Shown: positions 7,337-16,422, counted from the stretch's first letter. The stretch: DNA of 64,000 nucleotides from Streptomyces abyssomicinicus (GCF_008974245.1 NZ_BBZI01000009.1:364135-428134); one strand, 5' to 3'. The notes: a model not told the origin generated them from the letters alone. A program made the numbers and translations.

Positions 7337-8993
7337 GCCGCGCGGGCGGCGCCTCCCCCGGCACCGCCCGGTCGGCGCGCCGGGTGGTGATGAACAGCAG
7401 GCACATCGCGGCGATGGCCACCCGCCCGGTCGCCTGCAGCAGCGGTCCGCGCAACAGGATGAACGAGTACCCGGCTATCAGCGGGGCGGTGATCAGCAGC
7501 AGCCGCCCCGGGTGGCCGCGTCTCCCGGCGGAGGCCCTCGCCACCCTCCGGTCGAACCGGGCGGCCGCGTACCCGAGGAGCCCCATGCCTGCCGTCATCC
7601 CCACCGCGCCGAAGTCGATGTACAGCTCGGCCCACACCGGGGAGGACAGGTTGGTGTTCCGCGTGCCCATCCACTGGCCCACCATCACGCCCGTGTCGAC
7701 GGGTTTGTCCTCCCACACCGACCGCGGCACCGCGAACAGCAGGCAGCCCGCCAGCTGGTTGCCGTAGGTGTGCCCGGCCGAGTCGACATAGGTGATCGTG
7801 TTGGCGAACATGCCTATCTGGTCGTAGTCCTTCAGCGCCAGCGGCTCCAGGAACGACGTCGTCTCGATGGTGCGGGTGTTGTTCTCGTCGTAGCGGAAGG
7901 CGTCGGCGAACGGGAACAGCAGCAGTGCCACCACCACGCCCAGCGTCAGCGACATCCGGTAGAGCGCGGCACTCACCGGGAACGCCGTGAACAGCAGCGC
8001 GAACATCACCGTCAGGAACCAGTAACGCGGGTTGGAGACGGGGTTGTTGACCACCGCGTTCAGAACGCACAGCGACGCGAACACGGCGACCGTGGACCAG
8101 CTGCGCCGGGCCCTGCGGGAGGTGGCCAGCCGCCGGACGTGGACCAGCAGGGCGATCAGCGGCAGCACCGTGCCGAAGCCGCGTACGAAGGCCTGGCCCG
8201 CCTCGGAGCCGTTGCCGGACAGGCCGGCGTCCTCCAGGCCGGCCGTGATCTCCTGACGGCTGGAGAAGAAGACCGCCGGTCCGCCCAGACGCACCACCAG
8301 CAGCGCCGCCGCCGCGAAGGCGGCCAGCGTCAGCAGATGCACACGGCGCCGGTGCACCAGACGCGGCCGGTCCCCGTGGCGGTCGTCCTCCGCACCCCTG
8401 GCGAGCGCGCCGGAGTCCCGCTCCTCCTCTGCCTCCCGGCGCCGCCACGGGGGCCGGAACCGGGCCAGCAGGGCCCCCAGGTCGAAGGCGCAGCAGCCGA
8501 ACAGCACCAGCGCGATCGCCAGCACCAGGTCCTCACGCGGCCCCACCACGGGTGTCGGCACCCGGCCCAGCACCGCCTGCGCGAGCGGGGCGACCCCCAT
8601 CGCCATGTAGCAGAACATCCAGAAAGTGGCCTGCAGCAGCTTGCGGCGGCGGGCCAGGATCATGGCGCACAGCCGCGCCCCGCAGTACGCGGTGAGCCCC
8701 GCCTGCAGCCAGTACGCGGTGTCCCGCGCGCCGCTGCCCGGCTGGTTCATCACCACCAGCGGCAGCAGCAGCGGCAGGCCCAGCACCAGCGGCACCGACA
8801 TCGCCGTGGTCAGCAGCGCGCTCGGCGCGAAGGGCCGGGCACGCACCCGCGGACGCCCGCCGTTCTGCGGGACGACGGGGACGCCCGGACCGCCGGACTC
8901 CCGCGTCTGCACGGACTCCCGCGTCTGCACGGACCCCCGCGTCTGCCCGGCCAGGAACCCCCGCGGTCCGGCGGCCGGTCGCTCGCTGGTCAT
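7323..8993 (-). CDS. Wzy-like oligosaccharide repeat-unit polymerase (multi-pass membrane protein)
   Basis: A 556-residue integral membrane protein with about 12 hydrophobic segments. A cytosolic basic loop sits near residues 190-225 and a large loop (about 355-440) carries polar residues and RTIETTSFLEPLALKDYD. This layout fits O-antigen/EPS polymerases, which are poorly conserved in sequence, so the call rests on topology and context. The N-terminus has a six-residue repeat (SVQTRE). ATG 8993 follows a G-rich Shine-Dalgarno. It converges on and overlaps the second sortase gene by 14 bases. It would join lipid-linked units outside the membrane. Confidence 0.68.
   Translation of the reverse strand: MTSERPAAGPRGFLAGQTRGSVQTRESVQTRESGGPGVPVVPQNGGRPRVRARPFAPSALLTTAMSVPLVLGLPLLLPLVVMNQPGSGARDTAYWLQAGLTAYCGARLCAMILARRRKLLQATFWMFCYMAMGVAPLAQAVLGRVPTPVVGPREDLVLAIALVLFGCCAFDLGALLARFRPPWRRREAEEERDSGALARGAEDDRHGDRPRLVHRRRVHLLTLAAFAAAALLVVRLGGPAVFFSSRQEITAGLEDAGLSGNGSEAGQAFVRGFGTVLPLIALLVHVRRLATSRRARRSWSTVAVFASLCVLNAVVNNPVSNPRYWFLTVMFALLFTAFPVSAALYRMSLTLGVVVALLLFPFADAFRYDENNTRTIETTSFLEPLALKDYDQIGMFANTITYVDSAGHTYGNQLAGCLLFAVPRSVWEDKPVDTGVMVGQWMGTRNTNLSSPVWAELYIDFGAVGMTAGMGLLGYAAARFDRRVARASAGRRGHPGRLLLITAPLIAGYSFILLRGPLLQATGRVAIAAMCLLFITTRRADRAVPGEAPPARPRSS
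8895..8948 (-). repeat. 18-bp tandem repeat, three units
   Basis: Units 8895-8912 and 8913-8930 are identical and 8931-8948 differs at two positions. They encode the repeated RGSVQT/RESVQT segment in the N-terminal tail of the polymerase. Confidence 0.85.
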
Positions 8994-9070
8994 CGCATCC
9001 CCCCACCCCCGGTCCGGCCCCCCGGCCGGATCGCTCGCAGTCTACGAGCGATCACCCGCCCCGCGACCGG

Positions 9071-9103
9071 CCTGTGGACGATGCGGCCGGGGTTGTCCAC
9101 AGG
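9071..9103. promoter_or_regulatory. inverted pair of DnaA boxes in a divergent promoter region
   Basis: TGTGGACGA (9073-9081) faces a perfect Streptomyces box TTGTCCACA (9093-9101). The arms CCTGTGGAC and GTCCACAGG form a 9-bp inverted repeat with a 15-base spacer. It lies between the leftward polymerase and rightward acetyltransferase starts, so it could bind DnaA or act as an operator. Confidence 0.5.
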
Positions 9104-9217
9104 GCCTGCCGTGACCTCTGACGAGCCATTAGCCTGTGATCACCGCGTAGGGGAGCGCGGCCGTTCAGGGAGGCCCGACCGGCCTCCCGCCAGGCTTGGG
9201 GGAAGGGGGCCCGGCAG

Positions 9218-9757
9218 ATGCGTGATCTCTCGTCGTTCACTCTGGCCGGTTACGACAAGGGGCGGGGCAAGCTGGTCCAGGCCCTGTGGTTCGCGGTGAT
9301 GAACCTGGTCTTCATGGCCTGGTGGTGCCCGCCCCGGCTGCGCGTCGCGTTGCTGCGCGCCTTCGGCGCGACGGTGGGCGAGCGGGTGCTGATCCGGCAC
9401 CGGGTCCGGGTGCTCTGGCCGTGGAAGCTGACCGTCGGCGACCACGCCTGGATAGGCGAGGGCGCCTGGCTGCTCAACCTGGAGCCGATCACGCTCGGCC
9501 GCCATGTGTGCGTGTCCCAGGAGGCCCTGCTCTGCACCGGCTCGCACGACCACCGCGCGGCCGACTTCCGCTACCGCAACGCCCCGATCGCCGTGGAGGA
9601 CGGCGCCTGGATAGCCGCCCGGGCCACGGTGCTGGCCGGCGCGACGGTCGGCCGGCACGCCGTGGTCGGCGCGGGAGCGGTGCTGCACCGGGACCTGCCC
9701 GAGCTCACGCTGCACACCGCCGACGGTGAGCGCCGCCCGGTGCAGGAGCCCGCGTGA
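9218..9757 (+). CDS. WcaF-like putative colanic acid acetyltransferase
   Basis: A 179-residue left-handed beta-helix acyltransferase with hexapeptide steps in the middle and C-terminal part (for example ITLGRHVCVS, AWIAARATVLAGATVG). The acceptor histidine lies in TGSHDHRA. The N-terminal layout (FTLAGYDKGRGKLVQALW) is that of WcaF-type colanic acid acetyltransferases, which O-acetylate a sugar of the repeat unit. Its stop overlaps the start of the glycosyltransferase (GTGA), so the two form one transcript. Confidence 0.85.
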   Translation: MRDLSSFTLAGYDKGRGKLVQALWFAVMNLVFMAWWCPPRLRVALLRAFGATVGERVLIRHRVRVLWPWKLTVGDHAWIGEGAWLLNLEPITLGRHVCVSQEALLCTGSHDHRAADFRYRNAPIAVEDGAWIAARATVLAGATVGRHAVVGAGAVLHRDLPELTLHTADGERRPVQEPA

Positions 9758-11100
9758 ACGCCCCCGGCCCCGGCCCTGCCCTCGACGCCGCCCCCGGTCC
9801 CGGCGCGTCGCTGCGCGTCCTGCACGCGGTCACCCTGCACTCGCCCACCGGAGCCTTCGGCGGCCCGGTCCGGGTCGCGCTCAACCTGGCGCACGGCCTG
9901 ACCGCCCGCGGGCACCGCCCCAGGCTCCTGGCGCTGGCCGACGGGTTCGACGGCGGACCGCCGCGTGAGGTGGAGGGGGTCCCCGCCACGCTGTTCCCGG
10001 CCCGCCGCCTGCTGCCGCTCGGCTTCAGCGGGATCACCTCGCCCGCCCTGCTGGCCCGCGCCGGACGCCTGGTGCGCGACGCGGACCTGGTCCACGTCCA
10101 CCTCGCCCGTGACCTGGTCACCCTGCCGGTGGCGCTGGCCGCGCTGCGGGCCGGCGTGCCGCTGGTGCTGCAGACCCACGGCATGGTCGACCCCAGCGGC
10201 AAGGCGCTCGCGAAGGTGCTGGACGCCCTGGCCGTACGCCGGGTACTGCGCGGCGCGGCGGCGGTGCTCCACCTCACCGCGCACGAGCGGCGCGACCTGG
10301 ACGCGGTCGTGGGCGCCCCGCTGGCCACGGCCGTGCACCTGGTGAACGGCGTGCCCGCCCAGGACCCGCGCCCGCTGCCCGCCGGGCCGCCGCGGATCCT
10401 GTACGCCGCCCGGCTCCAGGCCCGCAAGCGCCCGGTGGACTTCGTCGACGCCGCGCCGGGGGTGCTGCGCCGGTACCCGGACGCGGCGTTCGTGATCGCG
10501 GGCCCCGACGAGGGCGAACTGCCCGCCGTGCGGCGGCGCGTGGAGGAGCTGGGGCTGGCCGACCGGGTCTTCTGTGTGGGCGCGCTGCCCTCCGCCCGGG
10601 TGCTGGAGGAACTGCGCCGGGCCCACGTCTACGTCCTGCCCTCGGTGGACGAGCCGTTCCCGATGTCGGTGCTGGAGTCCCTGTCGGTGGGTACGCCCGC
10701 CGTGGTGACGCGCTCCAACGGCCTGGCCCCGGCGGTCGGCGGGGCGGGCGCGGGCCGGGTGGTGGAGGGCTCTGGCGGGCTCACCGAGGCGGTGCTGGAG
10801 CTGCTGGACCCCGAGAACGCCGAGAAGGCCTCGGCGGCTGCCCACAGGCTGGCCGGCGAGGCCTTCTCGATCGACGCGGTGGTCGGGGAACTGCTGGAGG
10901 TCTACGGCCGGGCGGTCCGGACGGCCGGGACCTCGCCCGGCGCCTCGCCCCGCCCCGCGCCACCCGTGGACCGGACCGCGGACCTGGCGGAACCCGGCCC
11001 GCGCCCCGGCCCGCCGGACCAGGCCCCCGGCCCGGCGGCCGACACCCCCGAGGAGCGGACCACGGCCCCCGAGAGCCCGGCTGCGGACCCGCACGGCTGA
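9754..11100 (+). CDS. GT4-type glycosyltransferase
   Basis: A 448-residue GT-B fold glycosyltransferase with a Gly-rich acceptor loop (SPTGAFGGPVRVALNLA). The C-terminal donor domain carries the GT4 signature: ILYAARLQARKRP, a conserved FVIAGPDEGE, and the E-x7-E region in VDEPFPMSVLESLSVGTP. It should add one sugar of the polysaccharide unit in the cytoplasm. The last 65 or so residues are a Pro/Ala/Gly tail not needed for the fold. It is the only glycosyltransferase of this type in the locus. Confidence 0.87.
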   Translation: MNAPGPGPALDAAPGPGASLRVLHAVTLHSPTGAFGGPVRVALNLAHGLTARGHRPRLLALADGFDGGPPREVEGVPATLFPARRLLPLGFSGITSPALLARAGRLVRDADLVHVHLARDLVTLPVALAALRAGVPLVLQTHGMVDPSGKALAKVLDALAVRRVLRGAAAVLHLTAHERRDLDAVVGAPLATAVHLVNGVPAQDPRPLPAGPPRILYAARLQARKRPVDFVDAAPGVLRRYPDAAFVIAGPDEGELPAVRRRVEELGLADRVFCVGALPSARVLEELRRAHVYVLPSVDEPFPMSVLESLSVGTPAVVTRSNGLAPAVGGAGAGRVVEGSGGLTEAVLELLDPENAEKASAAAHRLAGEAFSIDAVVGELLEVYGRAVRTAGTSPGASPRPAPPVDRTADLAEPGPRPGPPDQAPGPAADTPEERTTAPESPAADPHG

Positions 11101-11222
11101 GGCCGGGCCCCGGCCCGCGGACGCCGCCCGGGCCCCAGGCTCCGGACGCCGCCCGGACCCGGACCCCGGACGGCGGACCCCGGACCCCGGACGCCGCCCG
11201 GGCCCGGGCCCGGGCCGCAGGC
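11101..11222. repeat. GC-only imperfect repeat array downstream of the glycosyltransferase
   Basis: Three imperfect copies of a CGGACGCCGCCCGGRCCC unit lie within nearly pure G+C sequence. The rest of the 262-base spacer up to the lipoprotein stop shows no gene. It could fold strongly and help end transcription from both convergent genes. Confidence 0.55.
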
Positions 11223-11362
11223 GCAGCGAAACGCACCACAGGCCCCACCGGGCAGGCCCCGCGCCCGGTGGACCTGGCCGCGGCCCTGCGGAAGACACCG
11301 CGCCGGGCGGATGCGGCCGCGGACCGCGCGGCGGGGCACCGCGCCGCGGAGTGGGGCAGGGT

Positions 11363-12079
11363 TCAGGCCCGCAGCCAGGCGTAGCAACCGGAGGAGACCA
11401 GCCGGGCGGCCCCGGACGGCACGGTCATGGTGTACGTGCCGTCCTTCCCGGCACCGGAATCGGAACCGGCCCCGTCACCGCCCCCCGCGCCGGGACCGGC
11501 GGCCAACTCCTTGCCGTCGGCCCCGGTGACGGTCCAGGTGCAGGACGGCGCCGCCGCCGTGGTCCGGTACTCGCCGGCCGCCGGCTTCTTGTGGTCGCCG
11601 TCCGGATAGCCCTTCCCGGCGGCCTCCAGCAGCGGCCCGTACTCCGGGCACAGGTGGGTGACGGCCGGTTCGGCGTCCGGGATCTCCCCCGTGACCAGGG
11701 CCGCGACCGCCGCGTCCTCGTCGTGCTTCGCGGTCCGCCCGACCCGCTGGCAGGCCTCCTTGCCCAGGTCCAGCACGGCGGCCGGTTCCATCTGCTCGGG
11801 CACCCGGCCGCTGAGGTACTCCTTCTCCTTCGCGGAGAACTCCCCCGAACCGTCGGGCGCCTTGATCTCCGAATCCGGCAGCACCGGCGCCGGGGACCCC
11901 GACGACCCCTGCCCAGGCGCCCCGTCGCCGCCGGAGGACTGTCCCGCCGCCCGGCCGTCCGGAGCCGTGGCGGCGCCGCCGGCCGGGCCGGGGTCGGCGG
12001 AGGAGGAACAGCCGGAGAGCGCGGGCAGCAGGCCCAGGGCGATCAGGGCGGCGGCCGCCGCCAGCGGATGGTTGCGCAT
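11363..12079 (-). CDS. secreted lipoprotein of unknown function
   Basis: A 238-residue lipoprotein. The signal peptide ends in lipobox LSGC with Cys24 as the lipidation site, followed by a Gly/Ser/Pro linker (about 25-65). The domain behind it contains several cysteines, KEACQRVG and a TWTV...YTMTVPSG stretch, and ends SGCYAWLRA. I do not recognise a named family with confidence; the VTHLCPEYG segment recalls small actinobacterial secreted domains such as DUF732. AGGAG precedes the ATG. It lies downstream of the large secreted protein on the same strand. Confidence 0.75.
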   Translation of the reverse strand: MRNHPLAAAAALIALGLLPALSGCSSSADPGPAGGAATAPDGRAAGQSSGGDGAPGQGSSGSPAPVLPDSEIKAPDGSGEFSAKEKEYLSGRVPEQMEPAAVLDLGKEACQRVGRTAKHDEDAAVAALVTGEIPDAEPAVTHLCPEYGPLLEAAGKGYPDGDHKKPAAGEYRTTAAAPSCTWTVTGADGKELAAGPGAGGGDGAGSDSGAGKDGTYTMTVPSGAARLVSSGCYAWLRA

Positions 12080-12141
12080 CGGACTCCTGCTTTCTGCGCC
12101 GCACCCGCGAAGGTGCGGAACGTGCGGAACTGCGGGACTAC

Positions 12142-12206
12142 GAACTACCGGGCACAGAACTACCGGGCACAGAACTACGGAGCACAGAACTAACTACCGG
12201 GTCACA
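12142..12206. repeat. 15-bp tandem repeats upstream of the lipoprotein gene
   Basis: Four units of GAACTACCGGGCACA type start at 12142, 12157, 12172 and 12187; the last has a short internal duplication. They lie 60-130 bases upstream of the lipoprotein ATG, in its promoter zone, and are AT-richer than their surroundings. Regularly spaced direct repeats here could be regulator sites. Confidence 0.7.
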
Positions 12207-12300
12207 GAACTGCGAGGTCAACGGAACTACGGACCCGCCGGCCCACGGAACCCCGCTGCCGAGGACCGACGCGACCCGCGGGTCGTGCCCCGGATACGGA

Positions 12301-12352
12301 CCGGCCCGGTGGCCCCGCGCGGACGTGCGCCCGCGCGGGACCACCGGGCCGG
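12301..12352 (-). terminator. terminator of the large secreted protein gene
   Basis: A 22-bp stem (12301-12322 with 12331-12352, one mismatch) has an 8-base loop. It begins 16 bases past the stop of the leftward gene. Confidence 0.75.
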
Positions 12353-12367
12353 GTGGGTACCGCCGCC

Positions 12368-15091
12368 CTACTGGGGCGAGAAGGTGAGGATCAGCCGCGG
12401 CGTCCCCGAGGCCGCCGGGGCCTCACTCGACCACAGCCACAGCGCGTCCGTCCCCGCGGACGTCAGCCCCACGCCGTACTGCCCGCCCAGCGCGGCGCGC
12501 AGCGCGGCGACGTCCAGTTCCGTGGTGGCGTTGGAGCTGGACGCGGCCGGCGGGGTGAGCGTGCCCAGAGTGGCCGTGCCCAGCGCGGGCTTGGTGTTCC
12601 ACGTGGTGCCCGCCTCGGTCCAGTCCCCGGTGACCGGCCGGACCGCGATGGCGTCCGCCGAACCGGCGGTGGCGGAGGAGTCCGTGCGGACCTCCAGCGC
12701 CGCACCGGTCAGCACTGTCCCGGCCGGCGCCTCGGGCAGCTCGAACCGCAGGTACGCCTCGTACCCGGAGCTGCCCCGCACCGCCAGCGAGGTGGCGGAG
12801 CCGTAGGCGGTGCCCTTGGAGCCCTCGTTCACGTAGGTGTCCTCGGACGCCTGCACGGAGGTGACGGTGTCGCCCTGCCGGGTGGCCGCCTCGTGGTGGG
12901 CCGCCACCCGGTCGGCCGCGAGCACGGTCGGGTAGACCGCGGTCTCGTCGATCTGACCGGCGAAGTTGTCGCTGCTGGGACGCGACGGCCAGCTGCTCAG
13001 GTTGTCGCCGCCCACCCGCCAGTACCCGGCGTAGCTCTGGTGCGTGGTGTACGAGGTGTTGCCCGCGACCCGGGCGCCGTCGACGTAGAGCGTCATGCCG
13101 CCGGGACCCTGGGTGCCCACCACGTGGTGCCAGTCGCCGTCGTTGTAGCCGGCGCCGGAGGACACCGTCCGCGTGGTGGCGCTGTAGGCGCCGAAGATCA
13201 GCCGCCCGTCGTTGGCCATGTAGATGTGCTTGTCGTAGCTTCCGCTGTTCCTGGTGGTGTTGTTGCCGAAGCCGACCAGCTTGCCGCCGCGCGTCGTCGT
13301 GGTGCGGAACCAGGTCTCCACCGAGTAGGCGGCGCCGATGGTGGTGCGACGGTCGCTGTAGAGGCGGTCGTCGGAGCCGTCGAAGCCGTACGAGGTGCCG
13401 TTGCCGGTGATCGCGCCCGCCTCGCCGAGAGTGGGGCCGCCGCTCATCACGCCGCTCAGGTCACCGGCCGAGGAGTCGCCGACGTAGGGCGTCGTCTTCT
13501 CGTCGTGGCGCCAGTACAGGTTCGGCCCGTCCGCCAGGACGGCCGAGCCGTACGGCTCGGCGGTCTTCGGCACGGTGACGCTCGCGGTCGCCGACAGGGC
13601 ACTGGTGTTGCCCGCCGGGTCCGAGGCCGTCACCCGGTAGGTGTACGTGGAGCCGGCGGTGACACCGGTGTCGGTGAAGGATGCCTGCGGACGCTCCCAG
13701 TAGACCGAGTCGGCCTCCACCGTGCCGATCGGCGTGGTGGAGCCGTTGCGGTAGATCTTGTAGATCAGCCGGCTGTCGTCGTTGTCCATGCTGCTCCGCC
13801 AGCGGATCTTGACCTTCCCCGGCTCCGCCGCGTCAGCACCGATCACCGGCACGGTGGGCGCGCCCACGTCACCGGTGGAGGCGAACCGGGTCAGGCCCTG
13901 CGCCGCCGCGCCGTTCACCGTGGTGAACTCGCCGCCGGACCACAGGTACTGGACGCCGTTCTTGGACGAGACGGTCAGCGCGCGCGGGCCGATGCCCTCG
14001 CCGAGGCCGTCGTTGCTGTCCGGGAACCAGCCCAGCTTGGCGGTCGAGGTGGTGGGCTGGGCCAGGAAGTGCTGGCGCCGCCCGTCGGGGAACTCGCCGA
14101 CGCTGGAGCAGTCGTGGGCGTGCGAGGCGCTGTAGAGGACGTCCTGGTAGGACTCCACCGCCTGGGTGGCGCCCAGGCACGTGTCACGCCAGCGCTGGTC
14201 GAAGGTGCCCAGGTCCAGGGCGATCCGGCCGTCGAAGACGCCACCGCCGGTGCCCTCGTTGCCGGTGTAGAACCCGGTCCCGTCGGTGTCGATGTCCTTG
14301 ACCACCGAGGTGGTGGGGATGAACCCGGACCCGTAGGCCCGCTCCACCGCGCCGCTGGCCGCGTCCACCACGGCCAGGGCGTGCGAGTTCTGCCCGTTGA
14401 CGGTGAAGAAGTCACCGCCGAGCAGGGCGTGCTGCCCGTCCGGGGTGATCTCGATCGCCCGGCCCGGCTCGTCCACGTTCGCGGTGAACGGACGCACCGC
14501 CCCGTTGACCGCGTCCACGGCCGCGAAGCGCTCCCGCGGCTGGCCGTTGACGCTGGTGAAGTCACCGCCCGCGTACACCGTGTCCTCGGTGACGGCCAGC
14601 GCCCGCACGGTCGCCGGGAAGGCGGCGTTGAAGCCGCCGCGCGGCGTGCAGGTGTCGATGTCGATCGCGGCCACGCTGGACACCGCGGTGCCGTTGACCG
14701 CCCCGAAGTAGCCGCCCACGTAGAGCGTCTCCTCGTCGGGCGAGACGGCCAGCGCGCGGACGGTGGCGGTGCCGGAGGACACCGTGAAGGACAGCTCGCA
14801 GTCGGTGGGCGCGCCCGTGGCGGCGTCCAGCGCCACGAAGTTCAGTGCCTGCTGCTCACTGCCCGTTCCCCCCTCGGGGGGACGCACCGCGGAGAAGGTG
14901 CCGCCGGCGAAAACCACGCCGTCCGCCTGGGCGAGCGCCCAGACGATGCCGTTGGTCTGCCAGGTGGGCAGATCGTCCGCGGTGAAGGCGACCGACTCGC
15001 TGATCGCGCCGGCCTGCGGCGTCGCGACGGCCGCAAGGCCGGCCGCGAGCGCCGTCGCGAGGGCCGCGCTCAGCCCTCTCGTTCTTCTCAT
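12368..15091 (-). CDS. large secreted multi-domain protein: beta-propeller, FN3, LamG, DNRLRE
   Basis: A 907-residue exported protein with a clear signal peptide (MRRTRGLSAALATALAAGLA, cut near PQAGA). Residues about 40-400 repeat the pattern V-YAGGDFTSVNG...FAAVDAVNGAV, a DUF5122/delta-60-like beta-propeller. An FN3 domain follows (about 410-510, ending TYTYRVTASDPAGNTSA). A LamG/concanavalin-like domain covers about 515-725 (YSVETWFRTTTT, WHHVVGTQGPGG, YVDGARV). A C-terminal DNRLRE carbohydrate-associated domain (about 735-907) has EDTYVNEGS and TWNTKPALG. No catalytic motif is seen, so surface or glycan binding is inferred. The ATG at 15091 beats the upstream TTG. It follows gmd on the same strand. 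Confidence 0.85.
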   Translation of the reverse strand: MRRTRGLSAALATALAAGLAAVATPQAGAISESVAFTADDLPTWQTNGIVWALAQADGVVFAGGTFSAVRPPEGGTGSEQQALNFVALDAATGAPTDCELSFTVSSGTATVRALAVSPDEETLYVGGYFGAVNGTAVSSVAAIDIDTCTPRGGFNAAFPATVRALAVTEDTVYAGGDFTSVNGQPRERFAAVDAVNGAVRPFTANVDEPGRAIEITPDGQHALLGGDFFTVNGQNSHALAVVDAASGAVERAYGSGFIPTTSVVKDIDTDGTGFYTGNEGTGGGVFDGRIALDLGTFDQRWRDTCLGATQAVESYQDVLYSASHAHDCSSVGEFPDGRRQHFLAQPTTSTAKLGWFPDSNDGLGEGIGPRALTVSSKNGVQYLWSGGEFTTVNGAAAQGLTRFASTGDVGAPTVPVIGADAAEPGKVKIRWRSSMDNDDSRLIYKIYRNGSTTPIGTVEADSVYWERPQASFTDTGVTAGSTYTYRVTASDPAGNTSALSATASVTVPKTAEPYGSAVLADGPNLYWRHDEKTTPYVGDSSAGDLSGVMSGGPTLGEAGAITGNGTSYGFDGSDDRLYSDRRTTIGAAYSVETWFRTTTTRGGKLVGFGNNTTRNSGSYDKHIYMANDGRLIFGAYSATTRTVSSGAGYNDGDWHHVVGTQGPGGMTLYVDGARVAGNTSYTTHQSYAGYWRVGGDNLSSWPSRPSSDNFAGQIDETAVYPTVLAADRVAAHHEAATRQGDTVTSVQASEDTYVNEGSKGTAYGSATSLAVRGSSGYEAYLRFELPEAPAGTVLTGAALEVRTDSSATAGSADAIAVRPVTGDWTEAGTTWNTKPALGTATLGTLTPPAASSSNATTELDVAALRAALGGQYGVGLTSAGTDALWLWSSEAPAASGTPRLILTFSPQ

Positions 15092-15271
15092 CGAACCCCC
15101 AAACAAACGGCCCTGGGGCCGCCCCTGACGCGTCCGGCGGGACGCCGGGCGCGTTGTCTCCCTCTGTGTCCGGCCGGTGCCCGTCCCCCCGGGACCCGGT
15201 CGGAACCCGCGCGCCGTGGACCGGTACCGTCCCGGAACCGGGCCCGGCGCGACAACCGGTGGATCGGTGGA

Positions 15272-16285
15272 TCAGCGGTCGACACGCACCGCGGTGCCCG
15301 CCAGCTCGGCGGTCACCTGCCGGACGTCGGCGTCGACCATGATCCGGGCGAGTTCCTCCACCCTGACCTCGGGCTTCCAGCCGAGCAGCCGCTCGGCCTT
15401 GGAGGCATCGCCGATCAGCGCGTCCACCTCGCTCGGACGCTCGTACTTGGCGTCGTGACGGACGTGCTCGCGCCAGTCGAGCCCCGCGTGCCCGAACGCC
15501 GTCTCCAGGAACTCGCGCACCGTGGCGGCCACCCCGGTGGCGACCACGTAGTCGGTCGGCTCGTCCTGCTGGAGCATGCGCCACATGGCGTCCACGTACT
15601 CGGGCGCGTAGCCCCAGTCACGGACCGCGTCCAGGTTGCCCAGGTAGAGCTCCCGCTGCAGGCCCGCCTTGATACGGGCCACCGCGCGGGTGATCTTCCG
15701 GGTCACGAAGGTCTCGCCCCGGCGCGGCGACTCGTGGTTGAACAGGATGCCGTTGACCGCGTACATCCCGTAGGCCTCACGGTAGTTGACCGTCGACCAG
15801 TAGGCGTAGACCTTGGCCGCGCCGTAGGGGCTGCGCGGGTGGAACGGGGTCCCCTCGTTCTGCGGGGGCGGCGTCGCGCCGAACATCTCCGAGGACGACG
15901 CCTGGTAGAAGCGGGTGTCGATGCCGGCCGCGCGCACCGCCTCCAGCAACCGCAGCGAACCCAGCCCGGTGGCGTCGCCGGTGTACAGCGGGGCGTCGAA
16001 GGAGACCCGCACATGGGACTGCGCGCCCAGGTTGTACACCTCGTCGGGCTGTATCTCCCGGAGCAGGTTGACCAGGGCGACACCGTCGCAGAGGTCGGCG
16101 TGGTGCAGCACGAAGCGGCGGCCGGGCTCCTGCGGGCCCTGGTAGATGTGGTCGATCCGCTCGGTGTTGAAGCTGGAGGAACGGCGCACCAGCCCGTGCA
16201 CCGTGTACCCCTTCTCCAGCAGCAGCTCCGACAGGTACGAGCCGTCCTGGCCGGTCACCCCGGTGATCAACGCGGTCTTGGTCAT
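15272..16285 (-). CDS. gmd: GDP-mannose 4,6-dehydratase
   Basis: A 337-residue short-chain dehydrogenase that converts GDP-D-mannose to GDP-4-keto-6-deoxy-D-mannose, the first step to GDP-L-fucose. The NADP-binding loop TGVTGQDGSYLSELLLEKGY, the substrate loop RRSSSFNTERIDHIY, the Ser/Tyr/Lys catalytic set (SSSEMFG; SPYGAAKVYAYW) and NHESPRRGETFVTRKI are all textbook. The ATG at 16285 gives the standard length. It is divergent from fcl, the second enzyme of the route, across 137 bases. Confidence 0.96.
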   Translation of the reverse strand: MTKTALITGVTGQDGSYLSELLLEKGYTVHGLVRRSSSFNTERIDHIYQGPQEPGRRFVLHHADLCDGVALVNLLREIQPDEVYNLGAQSHVRVSFDAPLYTGDATGLGSLRLLEAVRAAGIDTRFYQASSSEMFGATPPPQNEGTPFHPRSPYGAAKVYAYWSTVNYREAYGMYAVNGILFNHESPRRGETFVTRKITRAVARIKAGLQRELYLGNLDAVRDWGYAPEYVDAMWRMLQQDEPTDYVVATGVAATVREFLETAFGHAGLDWREHVRHDAKYERPSEVDALIGDASKAERLLGWKPEVRVEELARIMVDADVRQVTAELAGTAVRVDR

Positions 16286-16346
16286 GAGTGCATCCCCTCC
16301 CCGACGGGCCGGAGTACCGGCCGCGCCCCGTGCTCGGTCACACTGC

Positions 16347-16369
16347 CCGTACGCGAACAGTACGTACGG
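16347..16369. promoter_or_regulatory. inverted repeat in the gmd/fcl divergent promoter region
   Basis: CCGTACG (16347-16353) and CGTACGG (16363-16369) are exact inverted arms 9 bases apart, in the 137-base spacer between the two divergent starts. The position suits an operator that controls both genes; the regulator is unknown. Confidence 0.35.
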
Positions 16370-16422
16370 AAATCTTCTGGAATGCGCGGGCTTCGCCCCC
16401 GGCTGCTGGCATGATCCGGGCC

